A stretch of DNA of 64,000 bases from Vibrio tasmaniensis (GTDB taxonomy: Bacteria; Pseudomonadota; Gammaproteobacteria; Enterobacterales; Vibrionaceae), in contig NZ_AP025510.1 of NCBI RefSeq assembly GCF_024347635.1, forward strand, positions 2,976,001-3,040,000. The letters run 5' to 3'. Position numbers and translations under genes: made by a program. Each line of letters starts with the position of its first letter. Positions within the stretch are counted from its first letter, which is position 1. The notes beneath the pieces are model-generated. The model was given only the letters and a program-made list of their open reading frames with translations. It was not told the DNA's origin and did no database searches. Of this stretch, positions 27,023 through 36,007 are shown in pieces.

Positions 27023-29203
27023 CTAGCTTCTTTGAGGGTTATCATTAGAGTATGCGTAGTTATAATATCCATAGCCACAAGAGCTTGATGCTTTTTTCTC
27101 TATAGCGTTGAAGATAACGCCTTTCACTTCAATACCAGATTGTTCGAAACGGTTACGAGCAACATCAATTTCTTTAATAGTATTTAGACCAAAACGCGCC
27201 ACCATTAATGTGGTACCAGCAAAAGCGCCAACAATACTAGGGTCAGTTACCGCAAGTACCGGAGGGGTATCTATAATCACTAAGTCATACTCTTTTGACG
27301 CCCACTCCATTAAATCTGCAAAGCGTGGATGCATTAACAATTCAGATGGATTAGGTGGCACTTGGCCTCGAGTAATAATATCTAAGTTGTCCACTGGCAC
27401 AGTCTTAATAAATTGAGTAAATTCTTGCTTGCTACTTAGCAAATCCGAAAGACCGTTGTCCCACTTAAAACCAAAACTTTGTTGTAGGTAACCTTTACGC
27501 ATATCCGCATCAATCAACAGCACCTTTTGGCCTGTTTTTGCTGCAACCGCGGCAAAATTGGTTGAGATAAATGACTTACCGATACCCGGCGCAGGACCTG
27601 AAATCATCAGAATGTTATTCTTAGCTTCTAGCATCGCAAAGTGCAAACTGGTACGCAGGCCGCGTAGTGCTTCGATGGACAGATCGGCAGGGTTGGATTC
27701 GGCAAGTAGTGCTTGAGTACCCTTAGTTTTCTGTTTCTTCAACTTAAAGCGATTGGTTAACTCTACTTGTAAATCTGATTTGGGAACGGCTGCATATACT
27801 GGAAGGCCAATTTTTTCAATTTGGTCTGGACTTTCAACACCGCGATGGAACGCTGCTTTCACTAACACTAACGCAACACTTAGCATCCCACCCAGTAGCG
27901 TTGCTAATACAACAATCAGCGGCTTTTTAGGTTTTACAGCGTGAGCATACGCTTGAGCGTCATCTAAGATACGAACGTTACCGACCGTACCAGCTTTAAT
28001 GATACTTAGCTCTTGGACCTTGTTTAAAAGCTGGATGTAAATTTGTTGATTTACTTCAACATCACGTGTCATACGCAGTACTTCACGTTGTGTTTTGGGT
28101 AGTTTTTGCACTTGCTTGTTTAGACGCGCTCGCTCACCTAATAAGGTTTCACGTTTATCAAGCAGTGATTTATAAGCCGGGTGATCTTTAGTGAAGCGTT
28201 GGCTGATGTCGCTCTCCTTGAAAGTCAGCTCATTCAACTGTGCTTCAAGCTCTACCATGACCTTTAGGGTTGACTGTGCTTCTAAGCCCAAGTCTATCGA
28301 TTCGTTCTTTTGGCGGTAATTGTTTAGTACATCTTCATAACCGTTTAACTCAGATTTGATACCCGGAAGGTAGCTTTCTAAGAAAGAGAGACTCTTCTCT
28401 GCTTCCGCTGAATTACGCTTCACATTCTGTAAGAAATAGATCTGGCTAATGTGGTTAAGTATCTCAGAAATTTGCTGTTTGTTTTCGCCTTCAAAGCTTA
28501 ACTTCAGAATACCGGTTTGCTTACCTTGCTCAGAAAGAGACAAAGATTTCTTCAGCCATTCAATTGCTTCTAGTCGGCTACGTTGACTAATCGAGAATTC
28601 AAAGTCGTTATGCGATTCAAAGCCAACCACAAACACGCTGTAGTCGTCAGCGGTGGCTAGTTCACCCATTTTGCCTTTTAAGATAACGCGCTCATCGTCA
28701 CGTACCAGTTGGTAAGTACCTTGCTCGGCATCTACAATTTGAATCGTGTGAGCATATTCGCTCGCATAGCTTGGCAACGTAAAACGGCTCACCACAATAT
28801 GGTTGATATCACCGGTTACGCGTGCAAAACCCTTACCGACGATTGGGACATAGGTCGGAGAGGTCACAGTAGTAAGATTGAATTTATCAACTGTTTCACC
28901 TAAGATCATACGAGATTTGATGATCTCTACTTCTGTCGTAGCTGAAGATTCTTGAGAGAATAAATCCCCCATATCTCCAACCATCGATGAAATTCCGCCA
29001 GAGCTCTTTTTTTCAATTTGAATTATTGCATCGGCTTTATATATCGGTGTTGAAAGCACGGCAACCGCAAGACCAAACACAGCAAAAGCGAATGTGGTTA
29101 GCATGATTAGCCATTTAGCGTCCAGCAGGATACCAAGCAGTTTTCCTAAATCTATCTCATCAGAGTTATCCGTATGCGATTGCTGAGATGTTTGTGTTGT
29201 CAT
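27023..29203 (-). CDS. wzc: Polysaccharide co-polymerase and tyrosine autokinase Wzc
   Basis: A 726-residue inner-membrane protein. A Wzz domain with a transmembrane helix near residue 30 is followed by a coiled-coil periplasmic part, a second helix near 430 after the KPKKPLIVVLATLLGG motif, and a cytoplasmic BY-kinase domain. The kinase has Walker A SGPAPGIGKS (near 540), Walker A' VLLIDADMRKG and Walker B VIIDTPPV. The C-terminus is tyrosine-rich (CGYGYYNYAYS), the autophosphorylation cluster that Wzb dephosphorylates. It controls capsule or EPS polymerisation and export with Wza. The frame extends to a TTG at 29236, but ATG 29203 is preferred. It shares the DEIDL N-terminal motif with the Wzz at 5514-6638. 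Confidence 0.94.
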   Translation of the reverse strand: MTTQTSQQSHTDNSDEIDLGKLLGILLDAKWLIMLTTFAFAVFGLAVAVLSTPIYKADAIIQIEKKSSGGISSMVGDMGDLFSQESSATTEVEIIKSRMILGETVDKFNLTTVTSPTYVPIVGKGFARVTGDINHIVVSRFTLPSYASEYAHTIQIVDAEQGTYQLVRDDERVILKGKMGELATADDYSVFVVGFESHNDFEFSISQRSRLEAIEWLKKSLSLSEQGKQTGILKLSFEGENKQQISEILNHISQIYFLQNVKRNSAEAEKSLSFLESYLPGIKSELNGYEDVLNNYRQKNESIDLGLEAQSTLKVMVELEAQLNELTFKESDISQRFTKDHPAYKSLLDKRETLLGERARLNKQVQKLPKTQREVLRMTRDVEVNQQIYIQLLNKVQELSIIKAGTVGNVRILDDAQAYAHAVKPKKPLIVVLATLLGGMLSVALVLVKAAFHRGVESPDQIEKIGLPVYAAVPKSDLQVELTNRFKLKKQKTKGTQALLAESNPADLSIEALRGLRTSLHFAMLEAKNNILMISGPAPGIGKSFISTNFAAVAAKTGQKVLLIDADMRKGYLQQSFGFKWDNGLSDLLSSKQEFTQFIKTVPVDNLDIITRGQVPPNPSELLMHPRFADLMEWASKEYDLVIIDTPPVLAVTDPSIVGAFAGTTLMVARFGLNTIKEIDVARNRFEQSGIEVKGVIFNAIEKKASSSCGYGYYNYAYSNDNPQRS

Positions 29204-29335
29204 CAGATTACTACTTCCTAAATTATTGCTATTCAAGATATATTATGCTCCACGTACTTCTCTTTTTACTAATGCTGTTGGTGGCTTGACCACGTTTACG
29301 TTTAGAGCACGACATTTAAATACGGTAAAATATAT

Positions 29336-29776
29336 CTACAGTTTTTTTGCCCAAGCATGCGCTGCTTCATCAATTAGTCTATAAGCATGTTCAAACGCCT
29401 CACGACTTTGACGGTAAGGATCAGGGATGTCTTTCGGAACAATCCATTGGCCAAATAACATAGTTTTACCGCGAGCCTCTGGCGATATTTTAGTGAGCGC
29501 TTCTAAATGCCCCTTCTCCATCACCAAGATCAAGTCATACTGAGCGCAAAGCTGTGGAGTGACTTGCTGAGACTGATGGTTTTCAACATCTACACCATTT
29601 TCAGCGGCAATCAAAATTGCTGTATTGTCTGCTGGTTTCCCAATTAAATGACTTTGTTCAGAAGCGATACCGGCAGAAGCTACCTCTTTGTTAGGCAGCA
29701 ATTTTTGTAAAATTCGCTCTCCAGTCGGAGAACGACAAATATTACCCACGCATACGACTAAAATTTTATCAAACAT
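29336..29776 (-). CDS. wzb: Low-molecular-weight protein tyrosine phosphatase Wzb
   Basis: A 146-residue phosphatase. The P-loop CVGNICRS (Cys9-x5-Arg15) near the N-terminus and the general-acid aspartate in IPDPYRQS are intact. It dephosphorylates Wzc, allowing the kinase oligomer to cycle during polysaccharide synthesis. It lies between wza and wzc in the usual order, 135 bp after wza and separated from it by a terminator-like hairpin. Confidence 0.94.
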   Translation of the reverse strand: MFDKILVVCVGNICRSPTGERILQKLLPNKEVASAGIASEQSHLIGKPADNTAILIAAENGVDVENHQSQQVTPQLCAQYDLILVMEKGHLEALTKISPEARGKTMLFGQWIVPKDIPDPYRQSREAFEHAYRLIDEAAHAWAKKL

Positions 29777-29860
29777 AACTGACTTCCAATTGTAATGGAC
29801 TTATAAGCTGAATGAACTTAGGGACTAAACGAGCAGTTAAACTGGAATCATCTGCAAACA

Positions 29861-29894
29861 TAAAAAATCAGGCCACACGTAAATGTGACCTGAT
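29861..29894 (-). terminator. Terminator-like hairpin between wza and wzb
   Basis: ATCAGGCCACA (29867-29877) pairs with TGTGACCTGAT (29884-29894) with one mismatch and a 6-nt loop, followed on the minus strand by a run of six T residues. Inside an operon it probably acts as a partial terminator, of the type RfaH loading at the upstream ops site would suppress. Confidence 0.75.
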
Positions 29895-29911
29895 GACTAC
29901 TCTTCCTTAAC

Positions 29912-31048
29912 CTAAGGCCAATTACGGATACGCAATGCACCTTCGGTTAAATTATTAAATCCGCTAATGGTTGGTAGCAACTGCCCGACAACACGGTTCC
30001 AGCGGCTGATTGGTGCGGCCGTGACGTAAACAATATCGTAAGGTTTTAAATCAAACTCTGTACCAATCACCAATGCAGAGGCATCTTCTATATTGAGTTG
30101 GTAAACATCTGCCATGCGTTCTGATTTATCATCAGAAGTACGAATCACAAACACACCAGTTGCGTCAGCTGTCAGTTCATTTATTCCACCAACATTACTG
30201 AGAGCTTCAGTCAAACTCATCCCCACTCTATCAATTTTCAATAGTTTAGGTTCTTTAACTTCACCCATCACAAAGACTTTCTGCTTGTCATTTCGAGGCA
30301 CATGAACAATATCACCAGCTTGCAGTAAGCGATTTTGCGTTAGGTCACCACGTTGCATCAAGCCGTAAAGCGAAAGGTTTTCTTCCACGCCATTGCGGGT
30401 TAATGAAACATTACGCCAATCAGCATCTTCAGACAAACCGCCGGAACCGTTCACTGCATCTAATAAGGTCAACGGAATATTGGTTATCGGTTGCTGACCT
30501 GGCGTTGAAACCTCTCCAGTTATGTAGGTTTTTTTAGAGCGGAAGGCTGCAACATTGACATCAACTTGAGGGCTTTCGATGTATTTCGCCAAACGTAGCG
30601 ATATATCAGAACGAATTTCGCGAACGGTTTTTCCTGATACTTCTACTGTACCAATGTACGGGTAGAAAATTGTGCCGTCAGCATGAACCCAGTTACCCGC
30701 TTCGGTACTACTGCGGTAAGAGCCCGCTGGAATCGTCAGTTCCGGATGGTCCCAAATGGTGATATTCAAGATATCACCGACACCCACTTGGTATTCATAC
30801 TTTGCGATATCAACATCTAATGCCGGATTAGCTTGTGAAACGGATAAAAGCTCACTTCGGTAACTCAATACAGATTGAGCTGTCAGTGGATAAAGATTAA
30901 CCACATCAGAAATGTCCGACTCTTGCTGTTGCTCTGAAGGCTGAATTAAATTCTTGTTGCTTGTAGAAAGATGAGTTCCTGGAGTTGCACACCCTGCTAA
31001 TAATGCAGGAAGAAGCCCTAATAGGAGTCGATTTTTATTAATCTTCAT
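29912..31048 (-). CDS. wza: Outer-membrane polysaccharide export lipoprotein Wza
   Basis: A 378-residue lipoprotein with a signal peptide ending in the lipobox LLAGC. A Poly_export domain follows (YQVGVGDILNITIWDHPELT, near residue 85), then two SLBB domains (KTYITGEVSTPGQQPITN; KVFVMGEVKEPKLLKID) and a C-terminal amphipathic segment (WNRVVGQLLPTISGFNNLTE) that would form the outer-membrane helical barrel. It exports capsule or EPS across the outer membrane with Wzc. The frame extends to TTG 31057; ATG 31048 (MKINKNRLLLG) is the natural lipoprotein start. Confidence 0.95.
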   Translation of the reverse strand: MKINKNRLLLGLLPALLAGCATPGTHLSTSNKNLIQPSEQQQESDISDVVNLYPLTAQSVLSYRSELLSVSQANPALDVDIAKYEYQVGVGDILNITIWDHPELTIPAGSYRSSTEAGNWVHADGTIFYPYIGTVEVSGKTVREIRSDISLRLAKYIESPQVDVNVAAFRSKKTYITGEVSTPGQQPITNIPLTLLDAVNGSGGLSEDADWRNVSLTRNGVEENLSLYGLMQRGDLTQNRLLQAGDIVHVPRNDKQKVFVMGEVKEPKLLKIDRVGMSLTEALSNVGGINELTADATGVFVIRTSDDKSERMADVYQLNIEDASALVIGTEFDLKPYDIVYVTAAPISRWNRVVGQLLPTISGFNNLTEGALRIRNWP

Positions 31049-31420
31049 GTTGACCAATTCATAGAAACGAAATGTGGGCGATATCCCAAAAGATATCCTA
31101 TAAAAATTTAGCTATCTTAGCTCTAACACAATGTTCCAGGTATTAAAGCAAAAGGCTTGATAGCTGATGGTCCATCGCTTTTACACTCAAGGTTCAGGAA
31201 AGCTACCGCCCCTTGATATTCCGCGAAATCACACTGCGTGAGTTAATTTAACCTAACTAAATGATATAAATCAGAGTTGGAGCTTGTAGAACTTACGCCA
31301 AGTAGCTTAGTTTCATATGCCCACTTTGCCGCACATGCATTATCCATTAATTATGTTTATAATCAACCTCATTGACTGAGTTTGAAGTAAAACTATAGAG
31401 CGAATTGCATAAGATTAAGC
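31049..31420. other. wza leader region
   Basis: About 370 bp with no supported ORF. It holds an ops element at 31199-31212 and presumably the wza promoter between it and the yjbH terminator at 31421-31457. A JUMPstart-like untranslated leader of about 150 nt separates ops from the wza start. Confidence 0.6.
31199..31212 (-). promoter_or_regulatory. ops element upstream of wza
   Basis: The minus-strand sequence GGGGCGGTAGCTTT matches the ops core GGCGGTAGCnT. It shares TCAAGGG(G)CGGTAGC with the element at 25397-25409, and lies about 150 bp before the wza start. RfaH-dependent expression of wza-wzb-wzc is inferred. Confidence 0.8.
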
Positions 31421-31457
31421 AAAAAAACACCTAACTTCTCGAATGTCGTTAGTTAGG
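31421..31457 (-). terminator. yjbEFGH terminator
   Basis: CCTAACT (31430-31436) pairs with AGTTAGG (31451-31457). On the minus strand it is followed by GTG and seven T residues (complement of 31421-31427). It lies about 40 bp after the yjbH stop and separates the operon from wza. Confidence 0.7.
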
Positions 31458-31498
31458 AAGCATGTTGCCTGCCGCTCTCCCCCTCTTTTAAACTCTAT

Positions 31499-33781
31499 TT
31501 ATTTCACACTACTTGGCCTTTGGAACCAAGGTGAGCGAGCATCAGTTTGATCGAACAAGTTGTATTGCTTATTCAACATTTGACCGCCATCACGAGTGAT
31601 CGGTAACCAGGTAAAGCCTGCGCGGCTTGAGCTTGGTTTCACGGTAACAAGATCAAACGGAATCGATACATAGAAGCCTTTGGTATAGCTGCCTTCACCG
31701 TACTCTTCAGTTGTCATGTCGGTTAAGCTGACAAACGCACCGGCAATAACACCACTCTTGAACTGCTTAGAGAAGTCGACACGAGCACCTATATCACCAG
31801 CAAGGAATTTACCGACGCCCACTTTAAGCAGGGTATCGCTCAAGAAATCCCATTGTGGAGTGTAGTAACCGGTAATAAAGCCAGTCGTGCCCTTGTCGAT
31901 CACTTTGTACGTTCGACCGCTATTACTTGGGTTAACTTGAACCTCTTCATCAAACGTGCCAAACCAGCTTTCTGGGTCGCGCTGACTGATTGCTGTCATG
32001 TTTGCGCCAATGGCCCAGTTTTGGTTGAATGGTCGATAAAGAACTTCACCGCCCACACCCGCAAACATGCTCTCTAGGTAACCACCGTAAGCTTGGGTAT
32101 AGATACCTCTGCCGTAATCTTCAAACCAAGTCAGTTGCAAGCGATCTAAGCGAACCGGATCGTCAACGTAAGAGCGGAACAAGGTTCTTACTCTTGGCGT
32201 TTGGTCAGTGCCGTCTGATGGGATTTCGTAATTAAACTTGTCGTAGTTATCGACTAAGTTAACGTACAGAGAACCCGACAGTTCAACATTGTTTAACGCC
32301 CAGAACGAAGCATTGGTGTATAAACCCAAACTGTATAAATAAAAGTTTTCAGCCGAACCGAACGATTGAGCGAGGTTTGGTGAAATCGATACATCGAATC
32401 GCTCACGCCCATCATGATAGATAACGGATTTCTTGTGTTCTAATTCGTGAGTGCGTGAAGCATCACTGGTTTGAGCGTTAAGATAATTGTTGTTCGCCGC
32501 CGCTTTGAACGCTTGTGCATTTACCGTTGTTTCGGTGAGTTCTAACGATTTATCGTTTTCAATTATTTTGTAAGTATCAATGTAACTTGGCACAGCGTTC
32601 GCGATCACGGTCGCACCGCGTTCAACGGCGATGTCTCTGTCTCGATATTTAACCTGAGAGCCCTTGACTACAATGCTGTTATCGTCGACCAAGATTTGCG
32701 CTTGTTCATAACCAGCGATCGTTTCAAGTTGGCTTGCAAGAGCCGCCATATCGATGTCATCAACCGTCTCGACACTACTCGGGCGCAAGTCTGCTGTTTC
32801 GGTATCTCGCCACACGGAATACATTTCATTAAAATTGGTAGAGAGATCGAAACCAAGGGTTAGCGTATCACCTCGCTCATAGCTGACTTTAGCCGAGCCC
32901 CAATCGGTGAAACGGTACACGACACCCACGTTCCATGGCGTGTGTTGTGTCATGTCGACACCACCACGTACTACAGGGAAGTCTTGAGAATAATCATTGC
33001 CATCGTATTCAAGCTTCAAAGTTAACGGTTTATACGGAGTTTGGTATTCAAAGCCACCATAAATCGCTGCATCGCCTTTAAACCAGCGATCAAAATCGAC
33101 ACTGCCACCATTACCTTTAAAATCAGACGGGCGCGCGCAATACTTGTCACTGGCTTTGCACAGTGGGTTGGTGAAGTTGCCACTGGTACCCATGTATCCC
33201 CATGCCATACCCAAAGTAAAATCAACAGGACCAAAGCGTTTAGTGGCTGCGACAAACTCGCCATCAAATAAACCGGTACCACCAAAATCACGCACACCTA
33301 CCGACACTTCCGGTAAGTAATACCCTTCTTCGATTAAGCGCAGTTTAAAGTCGATGCCTTTATCTGTGTATTTGGTACAGCCACTGAATGAGTTTTGAGA
33401 ACAATCTTGGTCCGCGCCTCCGCTATAAAGCAGATCTTGTACTTGTGTGTAACGAATGGTGGTTTCAAGCCAAGGCATCACCTGTAGACTGACGTTGTAA
33501 AAATGGTATTCATTGTTAAACGAAGCACTAAAGTTGAACTCGCCTTCTGGTGCCATTCGTCCTGTCGGCATTTGCATTAAGCCGACACCACCAAAGTTCA
33601 TTTGCGACGTTCTGTATTCTGTGTCGTCGAATGATGATTTTTCAGATCGAATCGAAGAGGAACCAATGGTTGTTTCACCACGAACCGTATCAGCAAATAC
33701 AAAGCCACTGTTGGCCATTAACAAGGCGCAGGTAACCGATGTGCTCACTGCCGATAGAGGGAATGATTTCTGTTTCAGCAT
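31499..33781 (-). CDS. yjbH: YjbH/GfcD-family outer-membrane polysaccharide protein
   Basis: A 760-residue exported protein of the YjbH domain family (GfcD in group 4 capsule). A signal peptide (residues 1-30, ending VFA) is followed by a domain with many short amphipathic strands, such as TRYTQVQDLLYSGG and LQLTWFEDYGRGIYTQAYGG, predicting a large outer-membrane beta-barrel. The small central alpha/beta part (about residues 340-380) includes VDDNSIVVKGSQV. These proteins assist exopolysaccharide secretion or surface attachment; the mechanism is not fully established. It is the last gene of yjbEFGH and shares one base with yjbG. Confidence 0.88.
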   Translation of the reverse strand: MLKQKSFPLSAVSTSVTCALLMANSGFVFADTVRGETTIGSSSIRSEKSSFDDTEYRTSQMNFGGVGLMQMPTGRMAPEGEFNFSASFNNEYHFYNVSLQVMPWLETTIRYTQVQDLLYSGGADQDCSQNSFSGCTKYTDKGIDFKLRLIEEGYYLPEVSVGVRDFGGTGLFDGEFVAATKRFGPVDFTLGMAWGYMGTSGNFTNPLCKASDKYCARPSDFKGNGGSVDFDRWFKGDAAIYGGFEYQTPYKPLTLKLEYDGNDYSQDFPVVRGGVDMTQHTPWNVGVVYRFTDWGSAKVSYERGDTLTLGFDLSTNFNEMYSVWRDTETADLRPSSVETVDDIDMAALASQLETIAGYEQAQILVDDNSIVVKGSQVKYRDRDIAVERGATVIANAVPSYIDTYKIIENDKSLELTETTVNAQAFKAAANNNYLNAQTSDASRTHELEHKKSVIYHDGRERFDVSISPNLAQSFGSAENFYLYSLGLYTNASFWALNNVELSGSLYVNLVDNYDKFNYEIPSDGTDQTPRVRTLFRSYVDDPVRLDRLQLTWFEDYGRGIYTQAYGGYLESMFAGVGGEVLYRPFNQNWAIGANMTAISQRDPESWFGTFDEEVQVNPSNSGRTYKVIDKGTTGFITGYYTPQWDFLSDTLLKVGVGKFLAGDIGARVDFSKQFKSGVIAGAFVSLTDMTTEEYGEGSYTKGFYVSIPFDLVTVKPSSSRAGFTWLPITRDGGQMLNKQYNLFDQTDARSPWFQRPSSVK

Positions 33782-34644
33782 TACAGGCCAACCTTATGAC
33801 GTAGCAAATCGACAATATCTTGGTTCAACGTTGAGTATTCCGATGGCAGAGAGTAGAACGCCATAAATACGATAGCACCTGGCGCTAAATAAACCGGCTG
33901 TTCATTCCAGTACGCAAATTGAATGGTTTGCACCACGCCATCTGGCTGAACAACATACACCACGCTTTTATCTGCGGATTCACCAATAAAGCCGTTCGGA
34001 AATGCATCGAGATAATCATTCAACGTTCCATGCTCAATCAGATTCATTGTTACCGACTCTTTCATTGCCCCCATCAACTGAATTGACGTTGGTCGTTGTG
34101 GTAAGTACAGAGAGAAGCGTTGAGTTCGAGCTTGAGTTGCCGATGTTTTTTTTAGATTCAGGCTTTGTTCTAGATTAGAGCTGGAAACAAGCAGTGGATT
34201 CTTATCTGATTGAGAGATAACGGCATTACGGTCTAACTCAATAAAAACTCGATTGAGATATTGGAAAGAAGTTAATTGTTGGCGCACTAAGTTTGCTTCT
34301 GGCTCTTCTATCGCGAAGGCTTCAAGCTGATTCAGTACATTGCGCTTTTTGGCTTCGATAGCTTCAGTATTAGCTTTATCAAACAGTTGAGCCGAAAGGG
34401 GGAAGTAACCAATACCACTGTTCGCGTTAAAGCTAGAATTCGCATCGTCTAACACCTGCAGCATTCGAACGTCAGCTTTATACTCAAGCGTGACACCTTG
34501 AAGGGGAAGTTCAACCGTTGTCTTAATCGGAGAAGCGTAGCTAACATTGCACAAAGAGAACAGCGCACTCAACATCAACAGAGCTCCTCCCCCTAGCAAC
34601 CGACGTCCAGTCATTTTTGATACATGATTCATATAATTCATCAT
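33781..34644 (-). CDS. yjbG: YjbG/GfcC-family periplasmic capsule protein
   Basis: A 287-residue exported protein with a basic N-terminus and hydrophobic signal segment (LLGGGALLMLSALFSL, residues 16-31). The mature part has the GfcC features: a beta-grasp-like first half and a C-terminal helix (LNQDIVDLLRHKVGL) preceded by PVYLAPGAIVFMAFYSLPSEYS. GfcC homologues are soluble periplasmic proteins resembling the D2-D3 part of Wza and act in capsule or EPS secretion. Several in-frame ATGs lie near the start, so the exact N-terminus is uncertain. Confidence 0.85.
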   Translation of the reverse strand: MMNYMNHVSKMTGRRLLGGGALLMLSALFSLCNVSYASPIKTTVELPLQGVTLEYKADVRMLQVLDDANSSFNANSGIGYFPLSAQLFDKANTEAIEAKKRNVLNQLEAFAIEEPEANLVRQQLTSFQYLNRVFIELDRNAVISQSDKNPLLVSSSNLEQSLNLKKTSATQARTQRFSLYLPQRPTSIQLMGAMKESVTMNLIEHGTLNDYLDAFPNGFIGESADKSVVYVVQPDGVVQTIQFAYWNEQPVYLAPGAIVFMAFYSLPSEYSTLNQDIVDLLRHKVGL

Positions 34645-34665
34645 TTTAGTTCATTACCCTGTTCG

Positions 34666-35370
34666 TTAATTGCTTTGATAATGCTTAAGGACGGTTAACT
34701 CAAGCCTTGTCATATCAGGGCCTAAATACTGTATGGTTTTTACCACTTTGCCTTTGCTGTCGACCCAATATTCATTGGTAATCTCTTGTTCTAACATTGG
34801 GAATTGAATTTTTTCTTGGAACTTCTTGGTATCGATAGACGCTAACGGAGTTTCAACCGTTTCATTTCCCTCATACGTTCGGGTGATGTTCGCTTTATAG
34901 CCGAATCGATAATCAGGTTGCCAGTCGTAAACCGCTTGCCATTTTTGAGCACCGGGGTTGGCAGACACATCAAACGTAGAAGAATAATCGGCTGACGAGC
35001 GGTTTACAGACGAGAAGGTATTTAATGGTTGGAATGCCAAACCAGAAAGGTTTTCATAAGGAAGCAGTAAGGTTTGTACGATACGTCCATTTTCAGTGAC
35101 GATCATCGCTTTGTCTGAAGACATCCACTTTAACTGTTCTGCGCCCGTTTGCGGGTTTTCACCGACGAAAGCTAAGACCATGAAGATCTTACCTTGATCA
35201 TTCACTTCCGCATAAATACTTGAATAAGGCAAGGTTTGAATATATTCCTTCGACACCTCAACATCGGAGCTTCCAAAAAAGGCTTCATCAAAAGTGGAAT
35301 TGACGTCTTGAAACTGCTGAGAACAACCAACAAGAAAAAGAGCAAGAGATATAATTAGAGGTTTAAGCAT
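34666..35370 (-). CDS. yjbF: YjbF/GfcB-family outer-membrane lipoprotein
   Basis: A 234-residue lipoprotein with lipobox LFLVGCSQQF (Cys16). The mature domain matches the YjbF/GfcB family (DUF2886-like), with the conserved segment PYSSIYAEVNDQGKIFMVLA near residue 48 and TNEYWVDSKGKVVKTIQYLG near the end. It is part of the yjbEFGH polysaccharide-secretion module; its biochemical role is unknown. It follows yjbE after 131 bp that contain a terminator-like hairpin. Confidence 0.87.
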   Translation of the reverse strand: MLKPLIISLALFLVGCSQQFQDVNSTFDEAFFGSSDVEVSKEYIQTLPYSSIYAEVNDQGKIFMVLAFVGENPQTGAEQLKWMSSDKAMIVTENGRIVQTLLLPYENLSGLAFQPLNTFSSVNRSSADYSSTFDVSANPGAQKWQAVYDWQPDYRFGYKANITRTYEGNETVETPLASIDTKKFQEKIQFPMLEQEITNEYWVDSKGKVVKTIQYLGPDMTRLELTVLKHYQSN

Positions 35371-35425
35371 GATGAGTTCTGCTTCCTAGCAATCTTGTTG
35401 CTGATGTCCAATATGAAAATCTGAT

Positions 35426-35465
35426 ATAAAAAAAACCACTTTATGCTTTCACACAAAATGGTTTT
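35426..35465 (-). terminator. Terminator-like attenuator between yjbE and yjbF
   Basis: AAAACCACTTT (35432-35442) pairs with AAAATGGTTTT (35455-35465) with one mismatch and a 12-nt loop. It is followed on the minus strand by a T-run. It would yield a short abundant yjbE message with partial read-through into yjbFGH. Confidence 0.7.
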
Positions 35466-35501
35466 AAACATACGTTAACTAAAACATGTATTACTCAAAA
35501 A

Positions 35502-35747
35502 TTATCGAGTTGTTGTTGTAGTCGTTGCGCCGCTTTCGTTAGAAGCAACAGCTACTGCTGCCGCTGCTGCTACTGCTGCTGTCGCTACTGCAACTGTTGT
35601 TGCTGTGCCAGCTGCTGCAGCAGATGCGCCAGCGCCTGCTGCTGTACCAGTACCTGAACCTGTACCCGCTGCTGCTGTCGTTTCAGCTGCAAATGCAGCA
35701 CCTGAGAAGCTAACTGCTAATGCAGCGGCTAGAGCCATCTTTTTCAT
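35502..35747 (-). CDS. yjbE: YjbE/GfcA-like small exported Ala/Gly/Thr-rich protein
   Basis: An 81-residue secreted peptide. A signal peptide (MKKMALAAALAVSFSGAAFA) is followed by a low-complexity mature part rich in Ala, Gly, Thr and Val and ending in TTTTTTR. It is recognised by these features and its position at the head of yjbEFGH, as for YjbE and GfcA. Function is unknown; a surface or periplasmic structural role is possible. The ATG at 35747 has a GGAAA site; the frame extends four codons to a TTG. Confidence 0.75.
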   Translation of the reverse strand: MKKMALAAALAVSFSGAAFAAETTAAAGTGSGTGTAAGAGASAAAAGTATTVAVATAAVAAAAAVAVASNESGATTTTTTR

Positions 35748-36007
35748 AATGATTTCCAATAATATAAACGTTTATAATAGAGACTAATGACATAGACCCT
35801 ACCAGTCACTCAGCTTAAGTAACTGTTTGTGCATCATAATTAATAACTTCAATCAAGTAAACGGATAAATCATAGACAATAAGTATATACCCCCCGCTAA
35901 TACATTAACTCACACACAACAATATGCTTCCTCTGTATTCTCCCCCCCTTTATAGCTATACTCCTACCCTATAATTTTTCGCCCAATAACGAATAAGAGT
36001 TCAAGAT

